IMG/VR virus record: IMGVR_UViG_3300031578_000214
Coordinates: 1-32,085 of that record
Length of the DNA: 32,085 nt
DNA from: a virus
Strand: one strand, 5' to 3'
Position numbers and translations under genes: made by a program. Of the stretch, positions 29,501 through 32,085 are shown one piece after another. The notes beneath the pieces are model-generated. The model saw only the letters and a list, made by a program, of their open reading frames with translations, made no database searches and had not been told where the DNA came from. Position 1 is the first letter of the stretch; every line of letters begins with the position of its first letter.

Positions 29501-32085
29501 CCAAAGGCGTAGGCAAAACGGCCTTTAAAGATGTTGCCGGCAAAAAATATGAGGAGTTAAAAGCACAACGGCAGCATTTTCCGGCGCTAAACCAGGTCGA
29601 GGATCCCAAACTCAGGGCGCAGTTTGCCGATATCTTGCGCATCCATCAAGAGATACCCGAGGTTGTCAAGCAGCAAACCGCCGATGTTATGCGCGGGTTT
29701 ATCGAGAATTTGGGATCTGATGCCTATGATATTTACGCCACCAATATCATTTTGGCCGATATGGTGCGAGATATCCAATCAGGCCTTTTAAATGATGCCC
29801 TATTGACTAAGGGGCAAACCCTGCCTTTTGGTTTTGAATCCGTGGCGGACGTTGAAACCGCTTATAGCAAGTTTCAAGCCCTGGCGGCGGAGCATACTGA
29901 GATCCGCGATGCACTGGCCGCCCGGAAAAAATATATCTCTAAAATGGTTGATGGCCTGGTCGCGCACAAGATCCTTAAAAAAGAGGTCAAAAATTACGAT
30001 GATTATTACCACCACCAGGTTTTACAGTATTGGGGAACCAAAGATAAGAAAAAGGGCAACGTAGCAACCGGATCCCCGGACGTTCGCAAACACTGGCGCC
30101 CATGGATGGTTGCCCGCAAGGGATCCCTGCTTGATTATAATACTGAATATATCGAGGCTGAATTTGTCGCGCTATCGCAGCAATTAGCCCAACTTGAAAC
30201 CGCCCGGGTTTTAGAACGCCTCCGGAAGATGGCTGATATCAAGCCGGAATTGCACCAGGAGGCAACTGAAAAGAATCTTGAACGGTTTTACCAGGAGGCA
30301 GCCGAACGCCTTTCTAAAACCCTTAAAACTCCTTTGACCGCCCAGGATGTTATGAACGATGAGGAGTTAGACCCCCTAACCCCGTATCGTAAAAAGATCG
30401 GCATGGCCCGCGGGGCCCTCGAACGGATGGCGTCAAAAGGCGAGCTCGAGGCAATAGATTCCGGGTTTGATGATGTTGTGCAATCCCTGGCCCAAAGTTT
30501 CGAGAATAAAAAGGATCCGGAGAATTACGATCCGCCGGGCGAGATCTCGGACGGCAAATGGTTTGATTTTCTGGCCTACCTGGTTAGAACCGGCAAGCCC
30601 GGATCGAATTGGGCGGCCACTATCTTTAAAAACATTCATGCCCGCAAAAACCAGATCCGGACCGACCTGGGCAAAAACTTTTTAACGTGGCAGCAATTAG
30701 TTCCCGAGGGCTACACACAATGGAAACCGGAACCAGGTAAAGGCGGGTTTTGGGTTAATACGATCACCGATGGTATGTTGAGGGCGGTGGTTGCCGGCGA
30801 GGCGGAGCTCAAAGAGGAAAACGTCAAACAGGCGTTGGCCAAAGGACAGGAATTAGTTTGGGTGTTGCCGACCGGCCTGGCTGAAACCTTAGACAATTTC
30901 AGGCCTCCGCCAACGGATAAGGCCCTGGGGCAGATATCAGAGGCGGCGTTACGGGCCTGGAAACAGTATATTCTAATCAACCCAATGCGCGTGCTCAAAT
31001 ACAATTTAAACAATATGAGCGGTGACTTGGATATCGTCCTGGCCTATAACCCGAAAATTCTAAAGGGGATGAAACAATCTCTTAGGGATCTCAGGGCCTT
31101 TGACAAGGGCAAGGCAACCGGCAAACTAAAAGCGGAGCTCGATCAGGCGCGTAAGTTGGGCGTGATAGGATCCGGATGGAGCGTGCAAGAGGTTGAGGAT
31201 ATCACCAAACAAATGGGCCTCGATAAATTTGTGCGCGGCATTATCATGGGCGAAAAGCCCAATCTGGCCGTTAGGTGGTGGGAAAAGTCGAAAAATTTGA
31301 CAACCTTGCGCGAGAACCTCTTGCGATTGGCATCTTTTAGGCACTTCCAAAAAGAAATAGCGGCCGGCAAAACCGTTTATGGCGCGAGCAAGCCGGTTGA
31401 AATAGACGCCATCAAAGACGATACCGAGCGGGCGGCGAAATTGGCCCGGGAACTGGTGGGTGATTATGGGAATATCTCTCAATCCGGCCAATACTTGCGC
31501 AAGCGCATGATGCCATTCTGGTCTTGGATTGAGATTAACAGCCCCCGGTATGCCTATATGTTGCGAAATGTCCGCTATGAGGGCCGCGAGGTCGGATCCC
31601 GGCCGCTTGCGATCGCATCTAAAAAGGCGGTAACAAAGGCGGTCGGTTTTGGAATCAAGGCCACAATGCTTTATACCCTGGTCCAATTATGGAATATGCT
31701 CTTATTCCCGGACGAGGAAAAGGAGTTTGGCGAGGCCGGGCGCCGGCAGCTGCATTTGATTTTAGGCCGGCGATCAGACGGCACGATCCGGTCCGTTCGG
31801 TTCCAGGGCGCGTTATCAGATACCCTATCCTTTTTCGGCCTCGAGGACTTCCCGGACGATATCAAGGATCTGGCCAAAGGCAAAAAGACGCCTCTCGATA
31901 TGATGAAAGAGGCCGGGATCGCGTTTGTGACCCGGGGGATCCACGCCCTCCGGCCCGAGCCAAAAATGCTTTTTGAAACCTTAACCAAGCAAACGACCTT
32001 TCCGGATCCGTTTAGCCCGAGGCCCATACGGGATACCACAGAGCACATACTCCGGACGTTCAGCCTTGATAAGATTTACAAGCGC
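14584..32085 (+). CDS. Giant DarB-like polyvalent protein (at least 5834 residues, open at right edge)
   Basis: One frame runs without a stop from ATG 14584 to the window end. Order of parts by residue: 1–160 charged Pro/Lys/Glu-rich; 164–490 Gly/Ala-rich amphipathic; 1054–1279 TGT-like; 1704–1768 small 'GFVTSTGR' module; 1994–2103 helical; 2330–2579 LPD1 zincin; 2660–2781 Gly/Glu linker; 2795–3055 N6-adenine methylase; 3576–4200 SNF2 helicase; 4201–4499 helical; 4745–4929 second zincin-like; 5141–5660 virion-type helical domains. Phage P1 DarB, also a methylase–helicase fusion, is packaged and injected to protect DNA from type I restriction; that is established for P1. The same route is inferred here from modules and from the preceding ejection-type genes. 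The C-terminus lies outside the window. Confidence 0.92.
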   Translation, partial: MGFYAGPLVGQKKTTDEDEESKFEVGPPVKKKKQGVLARIGDVLQAGSSPGKEFAERQKQREAEDLSKPVQPTDPQAQRRPMVEDLQVARQGQEAPAPEVAPEVAELKRSRQAEASIPSEPPPLEGLEETIPGEFDPTPNAQKPVIDQDDGTEYADYLKLLGRGSADFGKAAGMVMNLVDPVWYAGQAEKIIGAVRGDVNQLKRGEKWAAATFGSLVEDYSSEASDFYDRRITPAMKKEMAKNLLKEDKDGFFGYTVGEGAKSPAKILGMVVESIPSTVVGMGGSAKFTQMLTKTALKYGPEVIGLPLFQWMTKKYGVQFAAGVYGGAAGEGMTAAAQNMQGVYEQIKGQKAEAFKKSPAYKKIYESMSPDIPPEDRDRVTKEILALSGGVMVGVTSGLTTGALGAPSGGFMGKLLAGLEGDRLWRKILWGVVSEGLIEETPQSAMETVLTNLATKALVDPDKDIGEGVAEAAASGLVAGAFMGGGMVALSGQGGEDMKTPPKPETAEDMLKDAPDQTAEEILTGRPEKPPAADKKVEQELRRNLGSDSLDAEEAAAEFTEEELEAAAGAEPEPVAGPEVKKPAKKKAEPAPETTELTDEEVAAGIKDITDTNDYDLDTQDAGQFVVSVVRHPDGSSSMISRDGGPIIDHNAEFSKDKTDKELIQWSFEPLGVKSVESKITAPPPLPKKPRAAMPTTAKGRMDEGKAAQVGRIWGVTPPAAGGPRKAPSRTEPPWKRPPKPKKEQIAQVREIWKGKRAPRPGGVIEEISIPPAKTRITPTTKRKVFDDLAKKMGKQAGANVRFDNVIYQDERPIGLQMTVTSGPAKGATFTISDRAHKTIPRAQEFLDTIIMAYAKEGPAPGGPQKQLDALIKSLTPEQRASVLDLIKDPKMKPKEKLGLIQADIATLGQKTKLKKAVKPSRVETVKPTESTGKGEKGARKKAKAAAPPVKVVEAVEPETYQEAQKAIDDMKAELAGEGMTAEMMAVWPPLKELEALRDSFKKPAVEPEGGGRRAPVRTMPSTLPPKKKVEPEGGPRIAPVRTVESGLPIPKEVTNYYSGASRISDMKGHIAAGVPIGVEIAELSKNGEKELIQYLKDGGQVFIDSGAFGAFMNGSEVNWPAVLKNYLRIAKAAGEGAKNLVVVAPDVIGDPVKSYTMAEKYRKEINEIAALGTRIILPVHRPADDYEPGLRGVWGSMQKVMDPENLDRAIAGFPSNKQPIQPSEYEDIFKHENPPKTVHLLGISPKRKQFQEMVDELRRLSPSVEIIADANRLRSQAGRTLKPEIYSARAAQKANEGALLPLEQYQDIAPDYTDRMGDEYTEMPGTLTEDQIRAIAKDQGMPDGFVDEFITRVESGALGEAVDAARQQGEWAIEDDLDFKVFHDILSLSEEQIRPEMDRVDLIRRAVEWEKEKTGETVKPLESTGKGEKGARKKAKKAKPVTMPPGAPTEENRAILEGHDRGLKKILAQYFDDVSVMVGFPDLQYTADLATKREMLEKWIEKYFYVDDVPEIREQFDRLDKFTRAKLDQTKYETLIGGPMEGDMPADMEAELGGAAAQVDAETDIGEAEYHGRTFEEGSAKSIRDFLSDHLDYERLPEKELDTTAVTDGVGDFAGKMVYPLDDGRYYTAPNNHDIEGADLTWELVHELAVVPEARENEIEFYKEYEDHPALAPAAAPAAPLESTGKGEKGARKKAKKEAPAEVEKIMAAAIRLPDGTIIESTSHPSAMVEAEDRGYKGKYEDVHRGFVTSTGRYIDADEAAEIAKREDQVETTKDTVTAQDFGPYGVWEYDRPTPDEERIAEAGAPPADEEPKPAAIGQAKIKGDWVDISDVKPIKRGKDKGKYWAHTVSGTPERAKVELDELRGLDGGEFVMPGPPPPPPDIEAEIENLTDEEIDKMLDETGEEEPAAPKAELKPGDTTAYKGYLITASLTSGEFIVSKDNARIINTKSLADAKTEIDNLTGAEKPTKGPKAPPKERAPRKAKEPKPAKPLSEIIQEGAAEGLAGAEDALSGLYDLFGGTTKLSMGVTFDEDTYAKAKPKFQSAYEHMKSAGKSLKEFFNFFVERFGNGIKPYLRRFIQETKAAIAAAKKALGNFQNVGYVYDPEDLARGIQGKPPKTQIKIIGDKMAPANIWNIDFPEGASYGLPRFRNAAKKMFATFKDYVEREASLGSHSYRSEKKWETRVQNWLDAGHEISELQDLATQYGKHMEKVVNTFSNKLTIMDAVGDLQRLFIPPGVMGDGVYPDFYDIDKNLLNAELWNQEFIVNRYQKTLYEFLTERWQKYLAQENDILLSEIDIHNREKNKEVIRTGLPDYRKGQPLTKTEELKDPFGFSGVGFGTAGWIDQAERHRVVNAAFDAFKDLAAVIQTGTDKAMGLANGLAIQFANLGHKAKGAAAAYFPDLRTINFTRDNGDGTLAHEWSHGFHAQAPSDVETKLESLIDAFMDRYDWEAGPRLADEIMDPESGFMKRLVLKKGQTRLDFIKEEVSRRYKDAVKKRTDYYKTALALDPVYTARREEMWARAFEAWVYDTLPGTNNYLVNDFVEAGRIGGAGVVGSHLVYPAGQEREEFAEKISHFLDGVQWDADGNPSMKDDYVDFETIQAERLEQEKQALLDQIEERYKAIWSSEQSPDGYYWYRYDATGLGPMMQPDGYSAYDKSYKEEGQGGAGAVGYLTMLHPDDIIGYKLTNFIYDGDTATYIQEGAQDESELGETGEDALDEIPTRPGQGVGEAGEVEPGDQGERGESGGGDGRPGKERGETDGGEGDSDTGAYPATPGNYRITDESLNSASNVNDRFNANLAALKVLNQVEAEQRSATQKEKDILAGYTGWGGMSELFAWSPKDAWAVRAELVRAEMTDEELSDAEKSSVSSYYTPVPVARFMWKLAQRLGFTGGQVLDPAFGANGVFTGTMPDELAESVSVQGVEKDGLSSRIARALYEKASIEHQGFEDSKKPLNRYNLTITNVPFANYSPSDTKHNKAGHKLHNYYLNKMLDLTSPGGLAMAITTSNTMDKGGGHLQEFSQKAEFVGAIRLPSAIYSATGVVTDILVFRKNIEGSEFKGIEPDIWTAQAVDEGNDIIYNDYFIKHPDMIAGSLEKVQDRWGADKLRVVKIDDNIARTLAEKAAAFPVGIVETEVVKADLSLDDIISAPGTVKEGGLYLNDKDQVSEKVDGQEEVWPNTTPAEMRANKLGRQYIKILDQVRATLRAQKQNLPEAEIKAEQKELKKAYNQFVKKFGPLNDPKNLKIYVSLTDAAWVTTLETYDPDTEKVTKLADLFTKKIVGTEKRPDFANTDHDALSMALDEFGYPNLDYMAKLRGTDPDTVLKGVLDKVIENPETGILETMDEYLAGNVRRKLKVARSMAADNPEYERNVKLLEAALPDDIPAHRITARIGASWLKGAHIADFIKEKLKIGNELRPVLELNPFTGIWNLTFNGPRYGGSKAQTRRDIEKYKTSVEAKSVWGTPRASFFKLMADALAGKVPVVTYKVDKKVYVDEVATAGAVAKLQEIQAEFNRWLFADPARAEEAQVRFNDIVNTSTRSHYDGAHLTFPGKSMEVLTAAEAKELGVDDKMVFYDHQVNAVWQYLRNGNLYLAHEVGAGKTLTMAMIGMEAKRLKGKKKVLYVTLNDSTMGQAVEEIKRLYPLANVMPIQVSTVKERARKQLQKMALNDFDIAIMRQQDLNRIALSPEAEKTFIDEELMELREVLEEAKAAGSRIIEQDIQGRILALEAKLKAPGTFAEAKEAQEIYFDDIGVDLMIVDEAHAYKNIPFSTSLNRITGLNPAGSKTAQAFFRKAQWLNATQAKKDGIVLASGTPLTNSIAEFYNLQRALQPDEAKRQGQWRFDRWIANYGDIGAQLEWDGAGQKFKTVTTNRRIVNAGRLLATAFQNIDSVRAEDTDIARPVVYGGKPIGMTIQPNKYVIDYFENVVRDRVEAIEQDPKNAEYEGRPDNMLRIISNMSMVAIDQRLLNSKKWDPKTDTWIPAPGPYANTKMQKDSKIYVASRKIFERWKAEKKDKGVQLVFADMGVPGRYLKAFKYKTDEQIENMSDEKRQEYEDDLFAFENSGLGFNTYDGLKDELIKLGIPKNQIAFIHDADHSNKEKKAINLRRLFKKVNAGEVRVLIGSTTKAGTGVNVQKRVSDIHHLDVWWNYSAWEQRNGRGIRSGNIYTDKDGVRIFNYITEKSVDAHRWGKIFQKGKVLHSALSGDINIDVIEDISEEVMSAKEMEADASGNPLLRKQSELMDLVRTLGLERSSFLNTVRDAKNQLVAMPTRIETLESRIATQEKSKAIMEPITAVRFTGSDDILVLKKDGKKIADSLAAAVEKTRPVKDGKWWDKEKSEPTLVFGAHEEVEVERPVLDKDGNEQKDKDGKTKTKAVKEYKFKPIKAQALIESAAGDRARRWLTLKNGVTSNSYALADWSDALGEKKAAPPEITGNVSRSVTNFIANLDKIIGEAQDEIAELNGKKPALEEVAISKWPKENEYAQAEKDLAEVEAQMSATPGMAVEGARPVRDYKAPVPILEDFAEKDKWKTQGGYIWPKQEQFSTDPPAFMVREGSFDLKTFFGEQRKKFDPGYAYNSPAPASLFEADPGPEIEPPQEYTIEPAAEVEAVDKGGGYWDIIEAKTNQVLYEVENANSAEEAHAIFKGTRYAPQAATKFWIKSENDFYSIAPELWLMVERLAGPGTWHLGKDVAGENHIVHRDDSGVNDIVAEVRYEPEPPAAIKGEAGAPAPRAKKFAPATPQTVEQVKTMVDAVRVKWAKGAPYVKIYRTQEGLPQDVKDYLKANYKDAGLIAGAYYNNTIYLIAENLGSNAETTTTLLHEAFGHHGIRGILGNKIYPVLRDLYIAKKRDVDAIGATLGLDMKTTEGRAQAAEEWFAGQAQQEIESRWFDRMVRAIREWIRAAGIKLKLSDAEIRALIANARQFAKAGKAVEPIAGAAPAFRQKKEPPRKGKKIEYGHILTPEQKKRMAAAKGVGKTAFKDVAGKKYEELKAQRQHFPALNQVEDPKLRAQFADILRIHQEIPEVVKQQTADVMRGFIENLGSDAYDIYATNIILADMVRDIQSGLLNDALLTKGQTLPFGFESVADVETAYSKFQALAAEHTEIRDALAARKKYISKMVDGLVAHKILKKEVKNYDDYYHHQVLQYWGTKDKKKGNVATGSPDVRKHWRPWMVARKGSLLDYNTEYIEAEFVALSQQLAQLETARVLERLRKMADIKPELHQEATEKNLERFYQEAAERLSKTLKTPLTAQDVMNDEELDPLTPYRKKIGMARGALERMASKGELEAIDSGFDDVVQSLAQSFENKKDPENYDPPGEISDGKWFDFLAYLVRTGKPGSNWAATIFKNIHARKNQIRTDLGKNFLTWQQLVPEGYTQWKPEPGKGGFWVNTITDGMLRAVVAGEAELKEENVKQALAKGQELVWVLPTGLAETLDNFRPPPTDKALGQISEAALRAWKQYILINPMRVLKYNLNNMSGDLDIVLAYNPKILKGMKQSLRDLRAFDKGKATGKLKAELDQARKLGVIGSGWSVQEVEDITKQMGLDKFVRGIIMGEKPNLAVRWWEKSKNLTTLRENLLRLASFRHFQKEIAAGKTVYGASKPVEIDAIKDDTERAAKLARELVGDYGNISQSGQYLRKRMMPFWSWIEINSPRYAYMLRNVRYEGREVGSRPLAIASKKAVTKAVGFGIKATMLYTLVQLWNMLLFPDEEKEFGEAGRRQLHLILGRRSDGTIRSVRFQGALSDTLSFFGLEDFPDDIKDLAKGKKTPLDMMKEAGIAFVTRGIHALRPEPKMLFETLTKQTTFPDPFSPRPIRDTTEHILRTFSLDKIYKR
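15073..16053 (+). other. N-terminal Gly/Ala-rich amphipathic domain of the giant protein
   Basis: Residues 164–490 are far more hydrophobic and Gly/Ala/Met-rich than the rest of the protein (AAGMVMNLVD; ILGMVVESIPSTVVGMGG; FAAGVYGGAAGEGMTAAA; GGVMVGVTSGLTTGALGA; GLVAGAFMGGGMVAL). It contains 'EGLIEETPQS' (residues 435–444), similar to the E..-E..Q motif I associate with N-terminal regions of ejected polyvalent proteins. Segments are long enough to insert in or lie on a membrane, but are broken by Gly and charge, unlike classical transmembrane helices. A role in crossing the envelope during ejection is inference. Confidence 0.55.
17371..19680 (+). repeat. Three-copy basic linker repeat ESTGKGEKGARKKAK in the giant protein
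   Basis: The 15-residue string is encoded at 17371–17415, 18850–18894 and 19630–19674 (residues 930, 1423 and 1683 onward). Copies 2 and 3 share a preceding PL and a following K. The DNA copies differ at synonymous sites (aca/acc, gga/ggc, gcg/gct/gcc, aga/cgc/agg). They flank the TGT-like domain and the following uncharacterised module, so they mark module borders. The charge pattern suggests flexible nucleic-acid-binding linkers. Confidence 0.85.
17743..18420 (+). other. TGT/DpdA-like base-exchange domain
   Basis: Residues 1054–1279 follow the order of tRNA-guanine transglycosylases. D1105 sits in DSGAF, matching the DSGGFQ or archaeal DSGAF-type active-site motif. D1147 in APDVIGDP falls where TGT has its substrate-binding D-E-C motif. 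'VHLLGIS' (G1243) matches the RYLMGVG motif. D1270 in 'ADANRLRSQAG' sits about 27 residues later, as the catalytic Asp of 'DCVxPTRxARxG' does in TGT. The usual C-terminal zinc-binding Cys/His set of TGT is not seen. DpdA proteins of this superfamily insert deazaguanine bases into DNA. Whether this domain acts on DNA or tRNA, or is active at all, cannot be decided from sequence. Family placement is by motif reading only. Confidence 0.65.
18421..20562 (+). other. Chain of small uncharacterised modules in the giant protein
   Basis: Between the TGT-like and LPD1 regions are several short modules joined by charged linkers. Residues about 1319–1420 are helical (LTEDQIRAIAKDQGMP). Residues about 1455–1660 are mixed (LDYERLPEKELDTTAVTDGV). 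Residues 1704–1768 carry 'DGTIIESTSHPSAM' then 'GFVTSTGRYIDADEAAEIAK', a small domain I recognise from many phage polyvalent proteins (G.i..g..H..a ... GFvts.Grfvdr.eA..iA). A polyproline stretch follows near 20208–20229. A small beta/alpha unit at residues 1915–1963 (YKGYLITASLTSGEFIVSKD) ends in AKTEIDNL. None has a function known to me. Confidence 0.5.
20563..22320 (+). other. Helical region plus LPD1-type zincin domain
   Basis: Residues 1994–2103 (ALSGLYDLFGG; VTFDEDTYAKAKPKFQSAY; IKPYLRRFIQE) match the helical segment that commonly precedes zincin or methylase modules in SNF2 polyvalent proteins. Residues 2330–2579 follow the LPD1 plan: 'FGFSGVGFGTAGWI', 'YFPDLRTINFTRDNGDG', then the zinc-binding motif HEWSH (H2420, E2421, H2424), and a later 'REEMWARAFEAWV' (from about residue 2517) that supplies acidic residues for a third ligand. 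LPD1 is named in polyvalent proteins of phages and conjugative elements. A metallopeptidase activity is predicted there but not shown to my knowledge. All canonical HExxH residues are present. Confidence 0.75.
22703..22930 (+). CDS. Nested out-of-frame small gene inside the giant gene
   Basis: A 75-codon frame lies in the frame shifted by one base relative to the giant gene. Its ATG follows GAGGGGG (22689–22695) at about 7 nt, a better ribosome binding site than for many genes here. The product starts MNLSWEKLARTHW and reads as two or three amphipathic helices (KYLPALVKGLERRG; ESVGKAEEAMADLVRRG), ending in 'AREIVIQEHILLPPE'. It is balanced in composition and has no low-complexity sequence. 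The pattern of a Trp near the start, 'P.L...L...G.L', 'A....L...G' and a final 'A.E.V....iLLPpE' recalls small uncharacterised phage proteins, though I cannot name a family. The giant's own frame here is only a Gly/Glu-rich linker. An upstream ATG at 22634 is possible but lacks a good site. Confidence 0.62.
   Translation: MNLSWEKLARTHWTKYLPALVKGLERRGRLNQEIRESVGKAEEAMADLVRRGVKPMAAREIVIQEHILLPPETTE
22966..23748 (+). other. N6-adenine DNA methylase domain
   Basis: Residues 2795–3055 begin 'DRFNANLAALKVLNQVEAEQR' and 'LAGYTGWGGMSELF', the hallmark entry of phage/plasmid methylase–helicase fusions. Motif X-like 'SYYTPVPVARFMWKLA' follows (Y2873). Motif I is 'LDPAFGANGVFTGTMP' (residues 2898–2913), which binds S-adenosylmethionine. 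Motif IV is NVPF (N2965–F2968), the variant of NPPF/Y seen in this subfamily; Asn and Phe line the adenine pocket. 'RLPSAIYSATGVVTDILVFRK' is the usual downstream strand and helix. The key motifs are intact. The target sequence cannot be read from the protein. Confidence 0.85.
23749..25308 (+). other. Conserved spacer between methylase and helicase (DarB-type)
   Basis: Residues 3056–3575 contain segments I recognise from phage/plasmid methylase–helicase fusions: 'LRAQKQNLPEAEIK' and 'YNQFVKKFGPLNDP', then 'MDEYLAGNVRRKLKVA' (24616–24663), 'NVKLLEAALPDDIPAHRI' and 'IGASWL'. These have no assigned chemistry but are a signature of the DarB-like family. They support an intact architecture rather than a chance fusion. 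Confidence 0.7.
25309..27183 (+). other. SNF2-type superfamily 2 helicase domain
   Basis: Residues 3576–4200 carry a full set of motifs: Q-like 'YDHQVNAVWQYL', Walker A 'HEVGAGKT' (K3602), 'FDIAIMRQQDLNRI', Walker B DEAH (D3761–H3764), motif III 'ASGTPLTNSI', motif V 'STTKAGTGVNVQ' (from residue 4125) and motif VI 'WEQRNGRGIRSGN' (W4154 on, Arg finger candidates R4160 and R4163). Such domains translocate on double-stranded DNA using ATP. In methylase fusions they may move along the incoming genome or displace restriction enzymes. All core residues look intact. Confidence 0.88.
27184..28815 (+). other. Post-helicase helical region and linkers
   Basis: Residues 4201–4499 include 'DVIEDISEEVMSAKEMEADASGNPLLRKQSEL' (given here only to mark the conserved 'asGNPl' segment near residue 4250), a coiled coil (RIETLESRIATQEKSK) and 'FIANLDKIIGEAQDEIAEL'. 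The asGNPl segment and the following coiled coil are usual after the helicase in DarB-like proteins. Residues about 4500–4744 are Pro/Glu-rich linkers with small beta units (GGYWDIIEAKTNQVLYEV) of unknown role. Confidence 0.55.
28816..29370 (+). other. Second zincin-like domain with HEAFGHH motif
   Basis: Residues 4745–4929 contain 'TTTLLHEAFGHHGIRGIL' with H4822, E4823, H4827 and H4828, and later 'AAEEWFAGQ' (E4875, E4876). The spacing is HExxGH rather than HExxH. HExxGH with a downstream EExxA is the arrangement of dipeptidyl peptidase III (M49), but the wider sequence here follows the 'HEa.GHyGlRg' type I know from phage polyvalent proteins. A metal-dependent peptidase is plausible; activity is unproven. 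It is the second such domain in the same chain after LPD1. Confidence 0.65.
29461..32085 (+). other. C-terminal virion-type helical domains (LPD38-like end)
   Basis: Residues about 4960–5834 are largely helical. 'DDYYHHQVLQYW' and 'ARKGSLLDYNTEYIEAEF' (residues 5140–5202) match segments I recognise in C-terminal parts of phage polyvalent virion proteins. 'WKQYILINPMRVLKYNLNNM' (from residue 5459) and 'KRMMPFWSWIEINSPRY' (from 5640) resemble the LPD38-type region with its 'INP.r...N..N' and 'PF.sW' elements. These regions often contain amphipathic or membrane-seeking helices, for example near 31630–31700 here. Such ends are thought to package the protein or interact with the membrane; that is inference. 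The stop codon lies beyond the window. Confidence 0.6.

Noticed and set aside
1921-31620. Five GCGATCGC octamers (for example near 1945, 6004, 8764, 18587 and 31609), the HIP1 element of cyanobacteria
   Set aside because: They are expected from the general GATC excess in a GC-rich context and are too few to argue for a cyanobacterial host.
1-32085. tRNA genes, CRISPR arrays, insertion sequences or attachment sites
   Set aside because: Nothing with cloverleaf layout, regular spaced direct repeats, transposase motifs or terminal inverted repeats was seen; the window is continuously coding on one strand.

Overview
This window is part of a tailed-phage (or prophage) late region. Every gene I can support lies on the + strand. 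Genes are packed with 1–47 nt overlaps or gaps of about 10 nt, nearly all have purine-rich ribosome binding sites (GGAG, GAGG, AGGGG), and the standard bacterial code fits throughout. No non-coding stretch longer than about 75 nt exists. I see no tRNA, integrase, terminase, portal, major capsid, lysis gene, CRISPR array or insertion sequence. The host cannot be named from this sequence; a Gram-negative host is a guess.

Layout. 20–14511 is a virion-morphogenesis cluster of 15 genes. It holds two neck/adaptor-like proteins (790–1452, 5657–6367), several small late proteins, a beta-helix protein (2376–3374), a repeat-built fibre-like protein (3378–5657), two proteins sharing an N-terminal beta domain (6378–6818, 6829–8346), a probable beta-propeller nozzle protein with an inserted carbohydrate-binding-like module (8343–9932), a second fibre/spike (9938–11719), a nozzle-associated protein (11729–12259) and two helical internal or ejection-type proteins (12263–13315, 13330–14511). 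The set suggests a short-tailed (podovirus-like) particle.

A 72-nt gap at 14512–14583 carries four alternating complementary 5-mers that can form competing hairpins. It precedes one uninterrupted reading frame running from 14584 off the right edge (at least 5834 codons, read codon by codon with no stop). This is a giant polyvalent protein of the DarB type. Its modules in order are: a Gly/Ala-rich amphipathic N-terminal domain; a tRNA-guanine-transglycosylase-like (DpdA-like) domain; small linker modules separated by a three-copy basic repeat; an LPD1-type zincin (HEWSH); an N6-adenine methylase (NVPF); an SNF2-type helicase (GAGKT, DEAH); a second zincin-like domain (HEAFGHH); and virion-type helical C-terminal domains. 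By analogy with phage P1 DarB it is probably packaged and ejected with the genome to modify, remodel or protect it.

The most unusual feature is a 75-codon gene-like frame (22703–22930) with its own ribosome binding site. It is nested in a shifted frame exactly at the linker between the LPD1 and methylase modules. In the giant's frame this stretch is a Gly/Glu-rich linker with atypical glycine codons, as expected if the linker is the by-product of a dual-coding segment. The window is also strongly enriched in GGATCC/GATC sites, which fits a phage that tolerates or protects such palindromes.
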